NCBI GenBank assembly: GCA_017620155.1
Contig: JAFZQY010000041.1
Location: forward strand, 1 to 47,358
DNA from: Lachnospiraceae bacterium
GTDB lineage: Bacteria; Bacillota; Clostridia; Lachnospirales; Lachnospiraceae
Length of the DNA: 47,358 nt
Reading direction: 5' to 3'
Shown: piece after piece, positions 1-6,398 of the stretch
Numbering within the stretch: the first letter of the stretch is position 1
Layout of the letters: each line of letters begins with the position of its first letter
Translations under genes and position numbers: made by a program
Notes under the pieces: model-generated
Told to the model about the DNA's origin: nothing
Databases searched by the model: none
What the model saw: only the letters and a program-made list of their open reading frames with translations

Positions 1-332
1 TTCACCTCAAAGATGATGTGTCTACCACTCCCGCTTGGCGAGACTTCCATATAGGAAGGAATAAGCGAATGAATCTCGTTGATATACTCTTCAGAGGCAT
101 GGTCAAGATCTATTACGCCATAACCATCGGGGATTACAAACCCGACCCCTTGAAAGCGATTAGCTCTCGCCATATCGTATGCCTGTTCAAAAGAAACCAG
201 CTGATCCTTGTATTTTTCATCCACTCCGCAACGACACATGGTTTTTGCACTATACGGAACCTTTGTATTATTGCCTTTGACGATCTCATATTTCCACATG
301 AGCCATACGGGCATTTGCTTTAACTTGTCCAT
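1..332 (-). CDS. Phage-type primase/polymerase N-terminal region (partial)
   Basis: This reading frame starts at an ATG at 332 behind a good ribosome-binding site (AAGGAG near 338-345) and runs off the left edge, so only the first 110 residues are visible. It begins MDKLKQMPVWLMWKYE and contains GVIDLDHA near residue 74 and SPSGSGRHIIFE near residue 99. These match the DxD and sGxGxH signatures of archaeo-eukaryotic-type primase/polymerase domains at the N-terminus of phage and plasmid primase-helicases. The expected role is primer synthesis for replication of the mobile element. It is the third visible gene of a leftward operon behind the small HTH and capsid genes. The helicase half, if present, lies outside the window. 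Confidence 0.75.
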   Translation of the reverse strand, partial: MDKLKQMPVWLMWKYEIVKGNNTKVPYSAKTMCRCGVDEKYKDQLVSFEQAYDMARANRFQGVGFVIPDGYGVIDLDHASEEYINEIHSLIPSYMEVSPSGSGRHIIFEV

Positions 333-387
333 CCGGTTTCTCCTTTCCAAGGCATGCTGCCTTTATTTCTGTTTGCATAGGCACCTC

Positions 388-1377
388 CTATGCTGCGATC
401 TTGAGGGTCTTGATTGCATCGGGTAAGATAAGCTTTCCGTCAACCCTGTGGAAATAGCGATACGCAACAATACCTCTGTCAGCATATCTTTCTCCAAGAC
501 GCTTGATGGATCTCTTGCCTCTCTCCCCGATCCAGTAATACGAGAAATCACCATATGCAATCGGACAATTCCCAGGGAGAACTTTCGGCATTGCTTTGCA
601 TACATACACAGGCTTTCCAAAAATCCTATCGGGAGCACCCTTTGTCATGTCGGGCTGCCATAACGGACGGCCATTAAAATTCTTTATCTTACGAAGCTGT
701 TGCTCGGCTTCTTCGCTCATAACCCATACGGCATTCATTCCAATCTTCCCTCTAACACTGCTCTGAAGTGTAATGAGTGCATCTCCGGAAAGTTCATTTG
801 CCTCTGCTCCAACTTCCGCATCTAAAAGAAATCCACGAGGCATGGTCGTACCATTACCATTTACAAAAGCCTCTTCTTCTTTATCTCCTACACACTCCCC
901 GAGCTCTTCGATGATATACTTCTCGATATCAAACCCGGAATCCTCAAGGAGCTCTTCGGTTACTCCCATCATCGCGCCACATTTATGGGCATCTAATACA
1001 ACCTGGTAAAACTCTGCATCAGAGAATGTAATAGGGCCTCCTTCATCAACCCAATAACCGGTAGGTCCTTTTACATAGGTATCAACCTTGCGAGGCGCAT
1101 TTGTGCTAACTACAGTTGAAAGCTTACGGATTACATTGTTCTGTTCCAGCGCCTCAACAAGTCCTTCTTCCATCTCGTCCGGTACAAGATATCCTCCCTC
1201 AGACTCTTTCCCAACTTTCAGTGAATCAGTAATCTCAGCGTTTCTAAGATATCCTCTGTAGTCCTTGCGATACTGCTTTGCCTTACGGAGCATCTCCGCC
1301 TGCAACTTTTCTCCGTTGATTTCTCTTTCGAGGGCATCAACTCTTTCCTTTAAGGAAATGTTCATTTCATTTTTCAT
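388..1377 (-). CDS. HK97-type phage major capsid protein
   Basis: The 329-residue product has the layout of HK97-fold capsid proteins. A short charged helical N-terminus (about residues 1-50) resembles a reduced scaffolding delta domain. It is followed by GGYLVPDEMEEGLVEAL, by VNGNGTTMPRGFL near the middle, and by a C-terminal part with IAYGDFSYYWI and GIVAYRYFHRVDGKL, all typical of this family. Its role would be forming the icosahedral shell of a phage or phage satellite. The start has a strong ribosome-binding site (AGGAGG). No portal, protease or terminase gene is adjacent in the visible part: upstream is a small HTH gene, downstream a primase. That order is unusual for a complete tailed phage. 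Confidence 0.88.
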   Translation of the reverse strand: MKNEMNISLKERVDALEREINGEKLQAEMLRKAKQYRKDYRGYLRNAEITDSLKVGKESEGGYLVPDEMEEGLVEALEQNNVIRKLSTVVSTNAPRKVDTYVKGPTGYWVDEGGPITFSDAEFYQVVLDAHKCGAMMGVTEELLEDSGFDIEKYIIEELGECVGDKEEEAFVNGNGTTMPRGFLLDAEVGAEANELSGDALITLQSSVRGKIGMNAVWVMSEEAEQQLRKIKNFNGRPLWQPDMTKGAPDRIFGKPVYVCKAMPKVLPGNCPIAYGDFSYYWIGERGKRSIKRLGERYADRGIVAYRYFHRVDGKLILPDAIKTLKIAA

Positions 1378-1395
1378 AATAAAATCCTCCTGTTG

Positions 1396-1581
1396 TTACT
1401 GTGCTGATTGCTTTTCGAATGCAATCTTCTCGACTAGTTTCATAATTCTGCGCTTGGTCTCCGGTTCCAGCTCATGTCGCATCTTACGACTGAGTGCTGA
1501 ATCCGTTATGCCTAACGCTTCAGCTACCTGCCAAAGCTTCACTTTGTGTAGCCTGGCATATGCTTTTATGTCCTCATTCAT
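1396..1581 (-). CDS. Small helix-turn-helix protein of phage origin
   Basis: This 61-residue product begins MNEDIKAYARLHKVKLWQVA and carries a helix-turn-helix of the kind seen in small phage and element-encoded regulators (WQVAEALGITDSALSRKMR). I chose the ATG at 1581 because AAAGGAGG lies just upstream; a longer frame from 1611 has no such site. It is the first gene of the leftward phage-like operon and ends 18 bases before the capsid start. It may regulate the operon, acting against the XRE regulator encoded at 1794, but nothing in the sequence proves that. The HTH call is firm and the role is a guess. Confidence 0.7.
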   Translation of the reverse strand: MNEDIKAYARLHKVKLWQVAEALGITDSALSRKMRHELEPETKRRIMKLVEKIAFEKQSAQ

Positions 1582-1620
1582 AGGCGCCTCCTTTCCCGAT
1601 TTCATCAGCAATTTTGCCTA

Positions 1621-1649
1621 TTGACGGTCTTTTCGTCCGGTGCTATAAT
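1621..1649 (+). promoter_or_regulatory. Consensus promoter reading rightward to the XRE regulator
   Basis: TTGACG (1621-1626), 17-base spacer, TATAAT (1644-1649), with a TG dinucleotide one base before the -10 (extended -10). The predicted start near 1656 leaves a leader of about 138 bases before the XRE gene. It faces the leftward promoter at 1698-1725. Confidence 0.7.
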
Positions 1650-1675
1650 AAACTTGTTGTTGATGTTGTCGTACT

Positions 1676-1692
1676 TATAAACATTGTTTATA
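1676..1692. promoter_or_regulatory. Perfect 17-bp palindrome, candidate repressor operator
   Basis: TATAAACA-T-TGTTTATA is a perfect inverted repeat with 8-base arms. It covers the predicted start site of the leftward promoter and lies about 20 bases inside the rightward transcript. A related element with the same half-sites, TAAAC-N5-GTTTA, lies at 1763-1777 just before the regulator start codon. The XRE protein encoded at 1794 is the likely binder (inference). Confidence 0.55.
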
Positions 1693-1697
1693 TTGTC

Positions 1698-1725
1698 ATT
1701 ATATCAACATATAGTTTAGAGTCAA
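1698..1725 (-). promoter_or_regulatory. Promoter reading leftward into the phage-like operon
   Basis: On the minus strand: TTGACT (1725-1720), 16-base spacer, TATAAT (1703-1698). The predicted start is near 1691. It would drive the HTH, capsid and primase genes and its transcript crosses the opposing promoter at 1621-1649. Confidence 0.65.
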
Positions 1726-1793
1726 GGCTCCTTAAACAAGAAGTTGTGTTTTTGGAGCAATTTAAACTTGATGTTTATAAGAGAGGAAAACTG

Positions 1794-2372
1794 ATGGATA
1801 ATAAACAGACCGATCCTTACTTTGATCCATTCCCTACTTCGTTAAGAAAGCTTATGGAAAAGAGCCCCGCTACAGGAAAACCTGTCACGCCTAACGAACT
1901 GGCAGAGGTCCTCGGAACATCCGCGCAAACCATAAGCTACTATATAAATGGAAAGCGCAAACCGATATTTGATAACATAGTCACCCTATGCAAGTTCTTC
2001 GATGTTTCTGCAGATTTCCTTCTGTTCGGGATTGATACTAAGAATATAGACATGCATAAAGATACTGGTCTATCGAACGAAGCCATTGAGATGCTTGTAA
2101 ACGCTCATAATACAAACAATGAGGCCAACGATATTTATGAGATATTAAACAGCATTTTATCAGACAGGGATTTTTATGAGTTTATAGAAGATGTGGATTT
2201 CCATGCTGCCAGGCTTAAAGAACTCCAAAGCCTTGACACAGAAGAACTGCATAAACGCTATCCCGGTGTCAACATGGTCGGTTACTCCAAATGGACGCTC
2301 ATGAAAGATATCGAGTTTTTCGTATACTCTCAGCTTAAGAAACGAGGCTACCTTGAAGATCTCGAATTATAA
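1794..2372 (+). CDS. XRE-family transcriptional regulator
   Basis: The product is 192 residues from an ATG at 1794 preceded by GAGAGG. An upstream in-frame start at 1614 would place coding sequence through the promoter region and is not credible. Residues of about 25-80 form a classic HTH_3 DNA-binding domain (TPNELAEVLGTSAQTISYYI, then CKFFDVSADFLLFG). The C-terminal 110 residues are acidic and helical and probably oligomerise. It stands opposite the phage-like operon and is preceded by a candidate operator palindrome, so it is most likely the element's repressor. It lacks an obvious catalytic dyad for LexA-like self-cleavage. The gene at 2387 follows after 14 bases. Confidence 0.8.
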   Translation: MDNKQTDPYFDPFPTSLRKLMEKSPATGKPVTPNELAEVLGTSAQTISYYINGKRKPIFDNIVTLCKFFDVSADFLLFGIDTKNIDMHKDTGLSNEAIEMLVNAHNTNNEANDIYEILNSILSDRDFYEFIEDVDFHAARLKELQSLDTEELHKRYPGVNMVGYSKWTLMKDIEFFVYSQLKKRGYLEDLEL

Positions 2373-2386
2373 AAAGGAACATAGAC

Positions 2387-2869
2387 ATGATTTTTTCATT
2401 CGATAAAGAACACAAAGTAACATCCCGTTTTGTCCAGGAAGAATACTTTCCTGCTATCGTTGAGTTTTCGTCTGAGGAACTCAATAATCATTTTATTGAA
2501 TTCTGTTATAAAGATACGGATATGCTAGAGTTCTCTGTTCACCCTGTGACCCACACCCTAAAGCGTTTTATGCTGACTCTCTGTAATCATTATGAAATAA
2601 AAGATTCTTCCCTTGATATACCCAAATGCGATGAGGGGACTGTTTCCATTAGCGGTCCCGATCGACTCGAGTGTGAAATTTTCAAGGCCATAGTATATAG
2701 AAACGGAATGAATATTTTACTTTCCTCCGAACCTGCCGACCACTACTTTAGGTCCGGACATATCATCTTTTCTTTTACTAAAGAAAACATTATCGCCGGA
2801 ATCATTCTTACAGAACTATCCGAAACAGAAATCACTCACATTAAATCCGAACTAGAACAAGCACATTAA
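2387..2869 (+). CDS. Hypothetical protein, co-transcribed with the XRE regulator
   Basis: A 160-residue acidic protein of unknown function, with AAGGA ahead of the ATG. It has no signal peptide or membrane segment. The pattern of alternating strands and helices (FSFDKEHKVTSRFVQEEYF at the start, HIIFSFTKENIIAGIILTEL near the end) suggests a small globular alpha/beta fold. It lies 14 bases downstream of the XRE gene and its stop codon sits inside the left arm of a strong terminator hairpin. The two genes are therefore probably one short transcript. I do not recognise a family. Confidence 0.6.
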   Translation: MIFSFDKEHKVTSRFVQEEYFPAIVEFSSEELNNHFIEFCYKDTDMLEFSVHPVTHTLKRFMLTLCNHYEIKDSSLDIPKCDEGTVSISGPDRLECEIFKAIVYRNGMNILLSSEPADHYFRSGHIIFSFTKENIIAGIILTELSETEITHIKSELEQAH

Positions 2870-2900
2870 AAGGCAGGGGATTAATATTCCTCTGCCTTTT
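2868..2900. terminator. Bidirectional intrinsic terminator
   Basis: AAAAGGCAGGGGA, 7-base loop, TCCTCTGCCTTTT: a 13-bp stem with one G-T pair, with U-runs available on both strands. It ends the rightward XRE operon and the leftward operon that stops at 2903. A near-identical hairpin core occurs at 6039-6062. Confidence 0.8.
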
Positions 2901-2902
2901 AC

Positions 2903-3226
2903 TCACTTTCCAACGCAACAACTCTTGCATCGCTTGGATAAATTATAAAAGTAAGTCTGTAAATAAAAATTCTTATACTCCGCCATTTCTTCGTTTTTCA
3001 AATCAACGTCATCCCGAATAAATACGTTCTTATCTGTAATGCTTCCGAATAGTTTATCCCACTCTTCTTTTTTGTTCATACGAAGCATTTTATCAAAAGA
3101 AATAACCACGTATCCAGTGTCGTTATTATCTAATGATAGCGAAATATCAACCATAGGATTATCTTGCTCGTCTACTGGCATATCTTCAAACAAATAATCC
3201 TGATAAAAGCACTTTTCCTTACTCAT
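2903..3226 (-). CDS. Hypothetical protein, last gene of the DUF4417 operon
   Basis: The product is 107 residues, beginning MSKEKCFYQDYLFEDMPVDE and ending with a small Cys cluster (KRCKSCCVGK). I chose the ATG at 3226 because it overlaps the stop of the preceding gene as TGATG, which indicates translational coupling; the in-frame start further up has no support. Much of it is hydrophilic with a predicted beta hairpin (DTGYVVISFDKML). It has no membrane segment and I recognise no family. Its position at the end of a toxin/immunity-like set is compatible with an immunity or accessory role, but that is a guess. Confidence 0.55.
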   Translation of the reverse strand: MSKEKCFYQDYLFEDMPVDEQDNPMVDISLSLDNNDTGYVVISFDKMLRMNKKEEWDKLFGSITDKNVFIRDDVDLKNEEMAEYKNFYLQTYFYNLSKRCKSCCVGK

Positions 3227-3639
3227 CAGAAGCAAAACCCTACTACTGCTTTCAATTCGATAGCCTTTTCTACAAGAGAACGGAATTCCTTAGCCAGTTT
3301 CAGAACTTCCTCATTGTCGCAATTATTTATTGTTCGATTTGTTATTTCCAAAATCTGAGGGAGAATATCGGGCTCAGCATACTCCTCCTCATACATGTTG
3401 ATGAGTAAACCACATTCTGCATCTATAAAATTGAACAGATACTTTTCCATCAACAAAAATATTCTTTCATCGAACCAAAAACCTTGATACCCGTCCTTAA
3501 TATCACCGTTATCATCGAAAAAGTGACAATCATAAATGTTGTTTTCTAGATCTTTATTCAATGCTATCACAATATAATAGCGGTGCTTAGGATTTAGGTA
3601 TTCGACATAGCCCGGTATTTTATTATTGTTATCAGCCAT
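3226..3639 (-). CDS. Hypothetical protein, possibly immunity-like
   Basis: A 137-residue acidic protein (PGYVEYLNPKHRYYIVIALN at the start; EFRSLVEKAIELKAVVGF at the end). Its ATG lies one base after the stop of the gene before it, and its stop overlaps the next ATG, so it is tightly coupled on both sides. Small acidic cytosolic proteins placed directly after a basic protein are often immunity proteins or antitoxins. The gene before it encodes a basic protein of 144 residues. No family is recognised and the immunity idea rests only on size, charge and position. Confidence 0.55.
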   Translation of the reverse strand: MADNNNKIPGYVEYLNPKHRYYIVIALNKDLENNIYDCHFFDDNGDIKDGYQGFWFDERIFLLMEKYLFNFIDAECGLLINMYEEEYAEPDILPQILEITNRTINNCDNEEVLKLAKEFRSLVEKAIELKAVVGFCF

Positions 3640-3640
3640 A

Positions 3641-4075
3641 TTACACCGTTCCTTTCTTATACGTCATTCGGAAATGAGTTAATCGTAACCATTCGTCTTT
3701 CCGCGCCCTTCCCTGAAAGGTCCCTGGAATACTTGGATCTTTAAGATCAAGATTCACGTATCTTCCGTCAGTTCCATCCGGTCTTTTCTCCTGAATGCGA
3801 AAATACTTTCCTCCAACCGCAGCTACAATAGCATACTCTCTACCATCTTTAAAAAATGATATTTTTCTTTGATTGTGCTCCATGTTGTAGGTATCACTGG
3901 TAATATTGAATTTTGCCACATACTCGTCAAGATTCACCGCTTGCCATCCGCTAGCGAACTTTTTGTACTCATCTCTGTCCTTAAGAACACCCTTGATCGT
4001 ACCTATATCTCTCGACAAAATTAGCTGGTGTATGATCTTTTTGCGTGTATCAGTATAAATTGCTTTTGCTCCCAT
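3641..4075 (-). CDS. Hypothetical basic protein, possibly toxin-domain-like
   Basis: A 144-residue basic protein. Its start codon overlaps the stop of the DUF4417 gene (TAATG), and the next gene starts one base after its stop. The C-terminal half reads KYFRIQEKRPDG, then a G-rich stretch, then DEWLRLTHFRMTYKKG. A compact basic end with a conserved-looking THFR is reminiscent of small nuclease-type toxin domains of polymorphic toxin systems, but I cannot place it in a named family. There is no secretion signal. Alternatively it is a nucleic-acid-binding partner of the DUF4417 protein. Confidence 0.5.
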   Translation of the reverse strand: MGAKAIYTDTRKKIIHQLILSRDIGTIKGVLKDRDEYKKFASGWQAVNLDEYVAKFNITSDTYNMEHNQRKISFFKDGREYAIVAAVGGKYFRIQEKRPDGTDGRYVNLDLKDPSIPGTFQGRARKDEWLRLTHFRMTYKKGTV

Positions 4076-4818
4076 TATGCAGCACCTCCTTTAGCGGCAT
4101 CCGCATACGGAACCTTTGTGACCTTACTTCCTATCATATAATAACGGTAGCTCTTACTATTATTTCTTACGCGGTTTCTACGATCAGGAAATGCAATTAT
4201 TTCAAATCCGTGTCGTTGTATAAGATGTGTTGCCGTCGCCTTAGATATGGATCCATATACAAATAGTACCGGAGGTTTCTTTTTGCTTAGCACTATTTCT
4301 AACTGATACTCTCCGTACCGCTTGAATCCGTTATTTGAGCAGCCAAGATTTCCAACAATAAATGAACAATCATCCGGGAAATAATCAGCAGCACAAATTG
4401 TTCCAAAATCTCCGGCGCGATAATTCGGAAGAACTTTTATCCCTTTTGTGCCTATGTAGCATGCATGAATAGCATTGACCAAAATACTGAGTCTTTGCCT
4501 AATCCGAAGCATTCCGACACACGGGCTAAGATCAAAACCAGATACTCCCCCATATTTCTTCAGCTCTTCAATATCTGCATTAATCTTATTCAATCTCGGC
4601 CACAGCTTATCTTCATACATGTAATACGTAAGAAGCGCTGTTTGTCTTGACTCGATAGGAATATCATTTCGGTATGCATAAGTAGAAACTGCAGAAGGTT
4701 TCTCTTTATAGAGATATTCCTCAGGTAGCTGTGGGATTCCTTTTTTGAATGGAATGCCATTGTCTTTGAGGTACGAAATATGCTCATCGCACCATGTTAA
4801 AAGATTAAATTGTAACAT
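4075..4818 (-). CDS. DUF4417 domain protein
   Basis: The 247-residue product matches what I know of DUF4417, a family found in phages and bacterial mobile elements. It has a ...GGVSGFDLSPC... segment in the place of the family's 'SPDFSLY' block. This is followed by the long helix ending in GTKGIKVLPNYRAGD, then FIVGNLGCSNNGFKRYGEYQ and a final VLFVYGS strand. The biochemical function of the family is unknown to me. It is the first gene of a four-gene coupled operon, has GGAAAGGA before its ATG, and lies behind a 218-base non-coding stretch with inverted repeats. The family call is moderately sure. Confidence 0.65.
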   Translation of the reverse strand: MLQFNLLTWCDEHISYLKDNGIPFKKGIPQLPEEYLYKEKPSAVSTYAYRNDIPIESRQTALLTYYMYEDKLWPRLNKINADIEELKKYGGVSGFDLSPCVGMLRIRQRLSILVNAIHACYIGTKGIKVLPNYRAGDFGTICAADYFPDDCSFIVGNLGCSNNGFKRYGEYQLEIVLSKKKPPVLFVYGSISKATATHLIQRHGFEIIAFPDRRNRVRNNSKSYRYYMIGSKVTKVPYADAAKGGAA

Positions 4819-4896
4819 TTTAATTCCTTTCCGGGATATAGTAATCCCTCAAATGATGTCGCTTTAAATGCTGATTTCATTGGACATTCAAAAGGA

Positions 4897-4940
4897 GATA
4901 TGATACAATTCAATCTACAGAAACGGATATGTATCATATC
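4897..4940. repeat. 11-bp inverted repeat upstream of the DUF4417 operon
   Basis: GATATGATACA (4897-4907) and TGTATCATATC (4930-4940) are exact inverted copies separated by 22 bases, within the 218-base gap 4819-5036. They could be an operator for a dimeric regulator such as the XRE protein encoded at 5934, or the stem of a leader RNA. I see no convincing promoter for the DUF4417 gene in this gap. Confidence 0.45.
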
Positions 4941-4943
4941 CTG

Positions 4944-4989
4944 AAAGCACTCTTCATACTACGCCAATAGTATGTTTAAAGGGTGCTTT
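4944..4989 (+). terminator. Compound hairpin, possible terminator
   Basis: AAAGCAC (4944-4950) pairs with GTGCTTT (4983-4989). Inside it CATACTA (4955-4961) pairs with TAGTATG (4968-4974). On the plus strand it is followed by TCCTTTT. No rightward gene ends here, so it may end a short RNA or, read leftward, limit readthrough from the immA-like gene. Confidence 0.4.
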
Positions 4990-5036
4990 TCCTTTTGAAA
5001 AGATTAATACATTCAATTTTAACCACCTCACTTTCT

Positions 5037-5624
5037 TTAAATTTCATTTCCTTGATCCCTGATAAAAATCTCATATGCATCTTTATCGAGATGCTCCAGT
5101 AAAGGAATCTCATAATCAAAAATCCTATTACCGTGTTTACGCTTACGATTTCGAATGTTGGATGCTGCGTTCCCTGCGGCCTCCATACTGACATGACAAG
5201 CGGAAACTATCTCTTCCTCCATCTCTATTCCCTTTATCAATAAGTACGGGATTGGACACATAAAGTATCTTCCGAAAAAATCCGCCAGGTCATCAAATTC
5301 ATCATCATCGGTATCCTCATTATATACATAATGCTTTACCTCATGAAATATTGTAAGTCTCCTGGCACCCTCGGATTCATATCTATCATTGTAATAAATT
5401 GTAGGCGTCCGGCCTTTTGTACCTTTGACAAAGAATCCGCACTTTGATCTTTTTCTTAGTAAAACCCTTGTATCTCGATCGTATTCCGAATACGGGACAA
5501 GTGATACACCTAGTTTCTTACATACCACTTCCTCGTCTATCGGAAATTCCCGAATGTCATAATCTAAATAAATCTGTATTATGACTTTCTTTATCTCATC
5601 GTAAGTATCTGAGTCCCTATACAT
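5037..5624 (-). CDS. ImmA/IrrE-family metallo-endopeptidase
   Basis: The product is 195 residues starting MYRDSDTYDE. That ATG overlaps the end of the repressor gene by 8 bases, so I prefer it to a start at 5651. The zinc-protease motif HEVKH lies at about residues 93-97 in RRLTIFHEVKHYVYN, with an acidic stretch and DDLADFFGRYFMCP after it. This is the layout of ImmA/IrrE (DUF955) proteases. In ICEBs1 of Bacillus, ImmA cleaves the paired repressor ImmR to switch on a mobile element. Here the partner repressor lies immediately upstream in the same operon. Which genes the pair controls is not clear from the window. Confidence 0.85.
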   Translation of the reverse strand: MYRDSDTYDEIKKVIIQIYLDYDIREFPIDEEVVCKKLGVSLVPYSEYDRDTRVLLRKRSKCGFFVKGTKGRTPTIYYNDRYESEGARRLTIFHEVKHYVYNEDTDDDEFDDLADFFGRYFMCPIPYLLIKGIEMEEEIVSACHVSMEAAGNAASNIRNRKRKHGNRIFDYEIPLLEHLDKDAYEIFIRDQGNEI

Positions 5625-5934
5625 TCTTGCCGCCTCCAAGCAAAAGAGCAATCAGTTTATTCTTCTCCTCAGAAGACAGTTCATCGCCTTTTCGGGCTAT
5701 TGCAGTTGCAATTGCATTATAAGCAGATTGTCCCCGCTCATCCTCATCAAGGAAATAATCCGTTTCCACCTGTAACGCTTTCGCGATATTAACAATTACG
5801 TCCATCCTGGGAACAATATCACCCTTTAAATATCGCGATAAAGAACTCTCAGCTATTCCGCTGAGTTTTGAAAGCTGCTTTTGGTTTACTCCTTTCTTCT
5901 TCATTAATTCGTGAACTTTCTGGCTCCATTCCAT
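5617..5934 (-). CDS. XRE-family repressor paired with ImmA-like protease (ImmR-like)
   Basis: From the ATG at 5934 (AGGAAGG upstream) the product is 105 residues beginning MEWSQKVHELMKKKGVNQKQ. A helix-turn-helix occupies roughly residues 8-62 (QLSKLSGIAESSLSRYLKG) followed by a short acidic linker and helix. A longer frame to 5991 would read through the promoter and is rejected. Overlap with the downstream metalloprotease gene marks the pair as one operon. Its own promoter holds a palindrome in the -35/-10 spacer, which is a natural site for autorepression. Confidence 0.82.
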   Translation of the reverse strand: MEWSQKVHELMKKKGVNQKQLSKLSGIAESSLSRYLKGDIVPRMDVIVNIAKALQVETDYFLDEDERGQSAYNAIATAIARKGDELSSEEKNKLIALLLGGGKNV

Positions 5935-5978
5935 ACGCACACCTTCCTCTCTACAAACATTGACGTAATGTTGATTAT

Positions 5979-6007
5979 ATAATAATTCCATTACTGGAAT
6001 TTGTCAA
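5979..6007 (-). promoter_or_regulatory. Promoter of the ImmR/ImmA-like pair with embedded operator
   Basis: Minus strand: TTGACA (6007-6002), 17-base spacer, TATTAT (5984-5979). The spacer is nearly filled by the perfect palindrome AATTCCA-TTAC-TGGAATT (5984-6001). A partial direct copy, CCATTATTGAAAT, lies just upstream at about 6009-6021. This fits repression by blocking RNA polymerase binding. Confidence 0.7.
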
Positions 6008-6038
6008 CCCATTATTGAAATCACCTGAATAATATATA

Positions 6039-6062
6039 AGGCAGGGGATTACTCCTCTGCCT
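6039..6062. terminator. Hairpin terminator, second copy of the 2868 core
   Basis: AGGCAGGGGA, loop TTAC, TCCTCTGCCT. The core matches the hairpin at 2868-2900 almost exactly. It lies between the promoter of the ImmR/ImmA-like pair and the end of the leftward operon that stops at 6087. It most likely ends that operon, although the U-run is poor on this copy. Confidence 0.55.
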
Positions 6063-6086
6063 AATTAATTGGTGACATCATGTAGT

Positions 6087-6374
6087 TCATTCCTCAAAAA
6101 GAATATCGTCAATTCGGTCATGAAAAGACTTCTCGTTCCAAAACGGTGTTTCAAGAAGCATAAGAAAATTCTTATTGTATCCGATTCTATTCCAGTCTTT
6201 ATCAGCAATAATATAACCGTGATCTTCGCCGGTACAATAATACATTGCCCCGTCTATCCAAAAGGAAAAATCTACTGTCATCGGCGGATTATCCTTTCGC
6301 TCCGGGAATTCATCCCATCTCTGATATTTACAGAACTGCTGCCAAGTCATCTTAGTTACGTTTTTTCCATCCAT
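6087..6374 (-). CDS. Hypothetical protein (95 aa)
   Basis: A small protein, MDGKNVTKMTWQQFCKYQRW to KSFHDRIDDILFEE, with AGAGG ahead of the start. It is rich in aromatic residues (DFSFWIDGAMYYCTGEDHGYII), suggesting a compact beta fold. It is the last gene of a tight five-gene leftward operon, 24 bases after the preceding stop, and ends before a hairpin. I recognise no family; the size and position would fit an immunity or accessory protein. Confidence 0.55.
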   Translation of the reverse strand: MDGKNVTKMTWQQFCKYQRWDEFPERKDNPPMTVDFSFWIDGAMYYCTGEDHGYIIADKDWNRIGYNKNFLMLLETPFWNEKSFHDRIDDILFEE

Positions 6375-6398
6375 AAATACAAAACCTCTTTGTATGGA

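Noticed and set aside
1614-1793. N-terminal extension of the XRE regulator to 1614
   Set aside because: It would run through both promoters and the palindrome and gives no domain. The ATG at 1794 has a ribosome-binding site and starts just before the HTH domain.
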